Notes under the pieces: model-generated
What the model saw: only the letters and a program-made list of their open reading frames with translations
Told to the model about the DNA's origin: nothing
The model's database searches: none
NCBI GenBank assembly: GCA_034666965.1
Contig: JAXDKT010000178.1
Span: forward strand, 1 to 23,258
Source: Chersky-267 sp034666965
GTDB taxonomy: Bacteria; Chloroflexota; Limnocylindria; Limnocylindrales; CSP1-4
DNA length: 23,258 bases
Direction of reading: 5' to 3'
Shown here: positions 22,289-23,258 of the stretch, one piece after another
Layout: each line of letters begins with the position of its first letter
Numbering within the stretch: position 1 is the first letter of the stretch
Position numbers and translations under genes: made by a program

Positions 22289-22833
22289 CACGCGACGCCT
22301 TCTATGGCGGTCAGGTCGCGCAGCTTGGCCAGGCCACGGAAGAGGTGGGTCTTGACCGTGCCGATCGGGCGATCCGTCTGGGCCGCGATCTCGGCCAGCG
22401 ACAGCTCGCCGTAGAACCGGAGCATGACCGTCTCGCGATACGGCTCCTCGAGCCGGGCAACCGCGAGCCGGAGCTCGGTGGCGCGCTCGGCCCGGAGGCT
22501 GACGATGGCTGGGTCGCTGGAGCCGACGGCCCGCGCCGCCAGCTCGGCGAGTCCGCGCCGATCGGCGCCGTCACCGGTGCCGGAGCCCAGCAGGCGATCG
22601 GGGTCGGCCGGATCCAGGCGGGCCGTGACCCGGCGCGACTTCGCCCGCCGGACCGCGTTCCGCACCGCGATCCGCCCGAGCCATGCGCCAAAGGAGCCGT
22701 CGCCGCGCCAACCGGCCAGCGAGCGATAGGCGATCACGAATGCCTCCTGGGCCGCGTCCTCGGCCTCGTGGAGATCGCCGAGGACGCGATGGCAGCTCCG
22801 AATGACCGAGGCCGACTCGCGCTCGACCAGCAC
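22288..22833 (-). CDS. ECF-type RNA polymerase sigma factor (5' end uncertain)
   Basis: From GTG at 22833 the product has 181 residues. Region 2 is VIRSCHRVLGDLHEAEDAAQEAFVIAYRSLAGWRGDGSFGAWLGRIAVRNAVRRAKS (about 10-66). Region 4 is LRLAVARLEEPYRETVMLRFYGELSLAEIAAQTDRPIGTVKTHLFRGLAKLRDL (about 121-174). Family sequence clearly continues upstream of the GTG: the in-frame reading gives AVAAVLAGDADAFR just before it, the typical first helix. The frame is open back to the TGA at 22999-23001 but contains no ATG, GTG or TTG. The real start is therefore a rare codon (for example ATC at 22935, with GGAG 8 nt before it) or is hidden by a frameshift. The stop overlaps the anti-sigma start. Confidence 0.85.
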   Translation of the reverse strand: MLVERESASVIRSCHRVLGDLHEAEDAAQEAFVIAYRSLAGWRGDGSFGAWLGRIAVRNAVRRAKSRRVTARLDPADPDRLLGSGTGDGADRRGLAELAARAVGSSDPAIVSLRAERATELRLAVARLEEPYRETVMLRFYGELSLAEIAAQTDRPIGTVKTHLFRGLAKLRDLTAIEGVA

Positions 22834-22973
22834 CCGGAACGCGTCGGCGTCCCCGGCCAGGACAGCCGCGACCGCCCGGCGAGCCTCGGGGTCGGCGGGC
22901 GGTCGATCGGCCTGTGCCGTTGGGACGCTTTCGATCGTGTCAGCTCCGCTGCATCGGGTCCGCCGGTCGGTAC

Positions 22974-23000
22974 GATCGAGCCGGGGTGCCCGGTTCGATC
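22974..23000. repeat. 12-bp inverted repeat upstream of the sigma gene
   Basis: The arms 22974-22985 and 22989-23000 are reverse complements except for one position, around a 3-nt loop. They lie about 88 nt past the end of the neighbouring upstream gene and before the sigma gene. With no T-run after it on the minus strand, it is either a weak terminator or an operator. Confidence 0.55.
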
Positions 23001-23087
23001 ATGGCTCCGGAGGTGGTCCCAAGGGCATGGGCCGTTGGTCACGTCCGTGGGGCCGAACGGACCGATGCCCCGGTCCTGGGCGCGACC

Positions 23088-23258
23088 TCAGCCGCCGCCG
23101 CTGCCGCCGTTACCACCGTGGTCGTCGTTGGCATCGCCGTCATCGTGGCCGCTGTTGCCGCCATGATCGTCGTTGGCGCCGTTGTCGTCATGGTCGCCGT
23201 TGCCGCCGTTGTCGTCGTTGTCGTCGGCGTCGTTGTCGTCGGTCGCCTCGGGCGTGGC
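23088..23258 (-). CDS. C-terminal end of a protein with an Asp/Asn/Gly/His-rich tail (partial)
   Basis: The minus-strand frame is open from the window edge to TGA at 23090-23088 and gives 56 residues, almost only Asp, Asn, Gly, His, Ala and Ser (ATPEATDDNDADDNDD... ending DDHGGNGGSGGG). The only Pro and Thr are at the start, like the Pro/Thr/Glu segment before the anti-sigma tail. Third codon positions are nearly all G or C, as in real genes here. GGNGD and DDHGGN units resemble acidic calcium-binding or RTX-like repeats but do not match the nine-residue consensus. The tail TPEA..TDD and DDHGG echoes the anti-sigma protein (ETPEAAETDDHGGG). The gene may be a paralogous surface or anti-sigma-like protein; the body lies outside the window. 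Confidence 0.6.
   Translation of the reverse strand, partial: ATPEATDDNDADDNDDNGGNGDHDDNGANDDHGGNSGHDDGDANDDHGGNGGSGGG

Noticed and set aside
23088..23258. RTX calcium-binding repeats in the truncated tail
   Set aside because: The composition is suggestive, but the strict GGxGxDxUx nonapeptide does not recur.

Overview
The window is very GC-rich (about 70% or more by eye). It is densely packed, with no gene-free gap over about 260 bases, and carries no tRNA, rRNA, CRISPR array or insertion sequence that I can see. The gene mix is a form II carbon-monoxide-dehydrogenase-like cluster, a zinc-ribbon/cyclase/AAA regulator, a Ser/Thr kinase with a Pro-Thr linker, and proteins with poly-Gly or Asp/Asn/Gly tails. 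Several starts also look leaderless, with TANNNT 6-7 nt upstream. Together this fits an uncultured soil-type Chloroflexota, with Actinomycetota as the alternative. The assignment is inference, because no phylogenetic marker gene is present.

Positions 1-10196, minus strand: a molybdenum hydroxylase operon. In transcription order it encodes coxS (2[2Fe-2S]), coxL (molybdenum subunit), coxM (FAD subunit), a molybdopterin-binding MoCF protein, coxD (MoxR-type AAA), coxE (VWA), an XdhC/CoxF-type insertion factor, and a MocA-like cytidylyltransferase fused to a methyltransferase. The S-L-M order and the AYRGAGR active-site motif mark it as form II, so the true substrate is open. A strong sigma70-type promoter overlaps the last stop codon. 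It leads through a roughly 140-nt structured leader into a second coxM, which is cut by the window edge.

Positions 10303-13935, minus strand: a 1210-residue signalling protein (double zinc ribbon, class III cyclase, AAA ATPase, TPR-like tail) immediately upstream of coxS. It is a candidate regulator of the operon.

Positions 14042-18853: a MetE-fold protein that lacks both zinc cysteines is divergent from a membrane-anchored Ser/Thr kinase. An OmpR-type response regulator and its histidine kinase follow, with a probable autoregulatory direct repeat upstream.

Positions 18810-23258: a TPR-rhomboid protease and an SRAP (HMCES/YedK) protein diverge from back-to-back -10 elements. A reduced PfkB-like protein follows. 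Last is an ECF sigma/anti-sigma pair whose anti-sigma ends in a poly-Gly tract. Upstream of the sigma gene lies the end of another protein with a related Asp/Asn/Gly/His tail.
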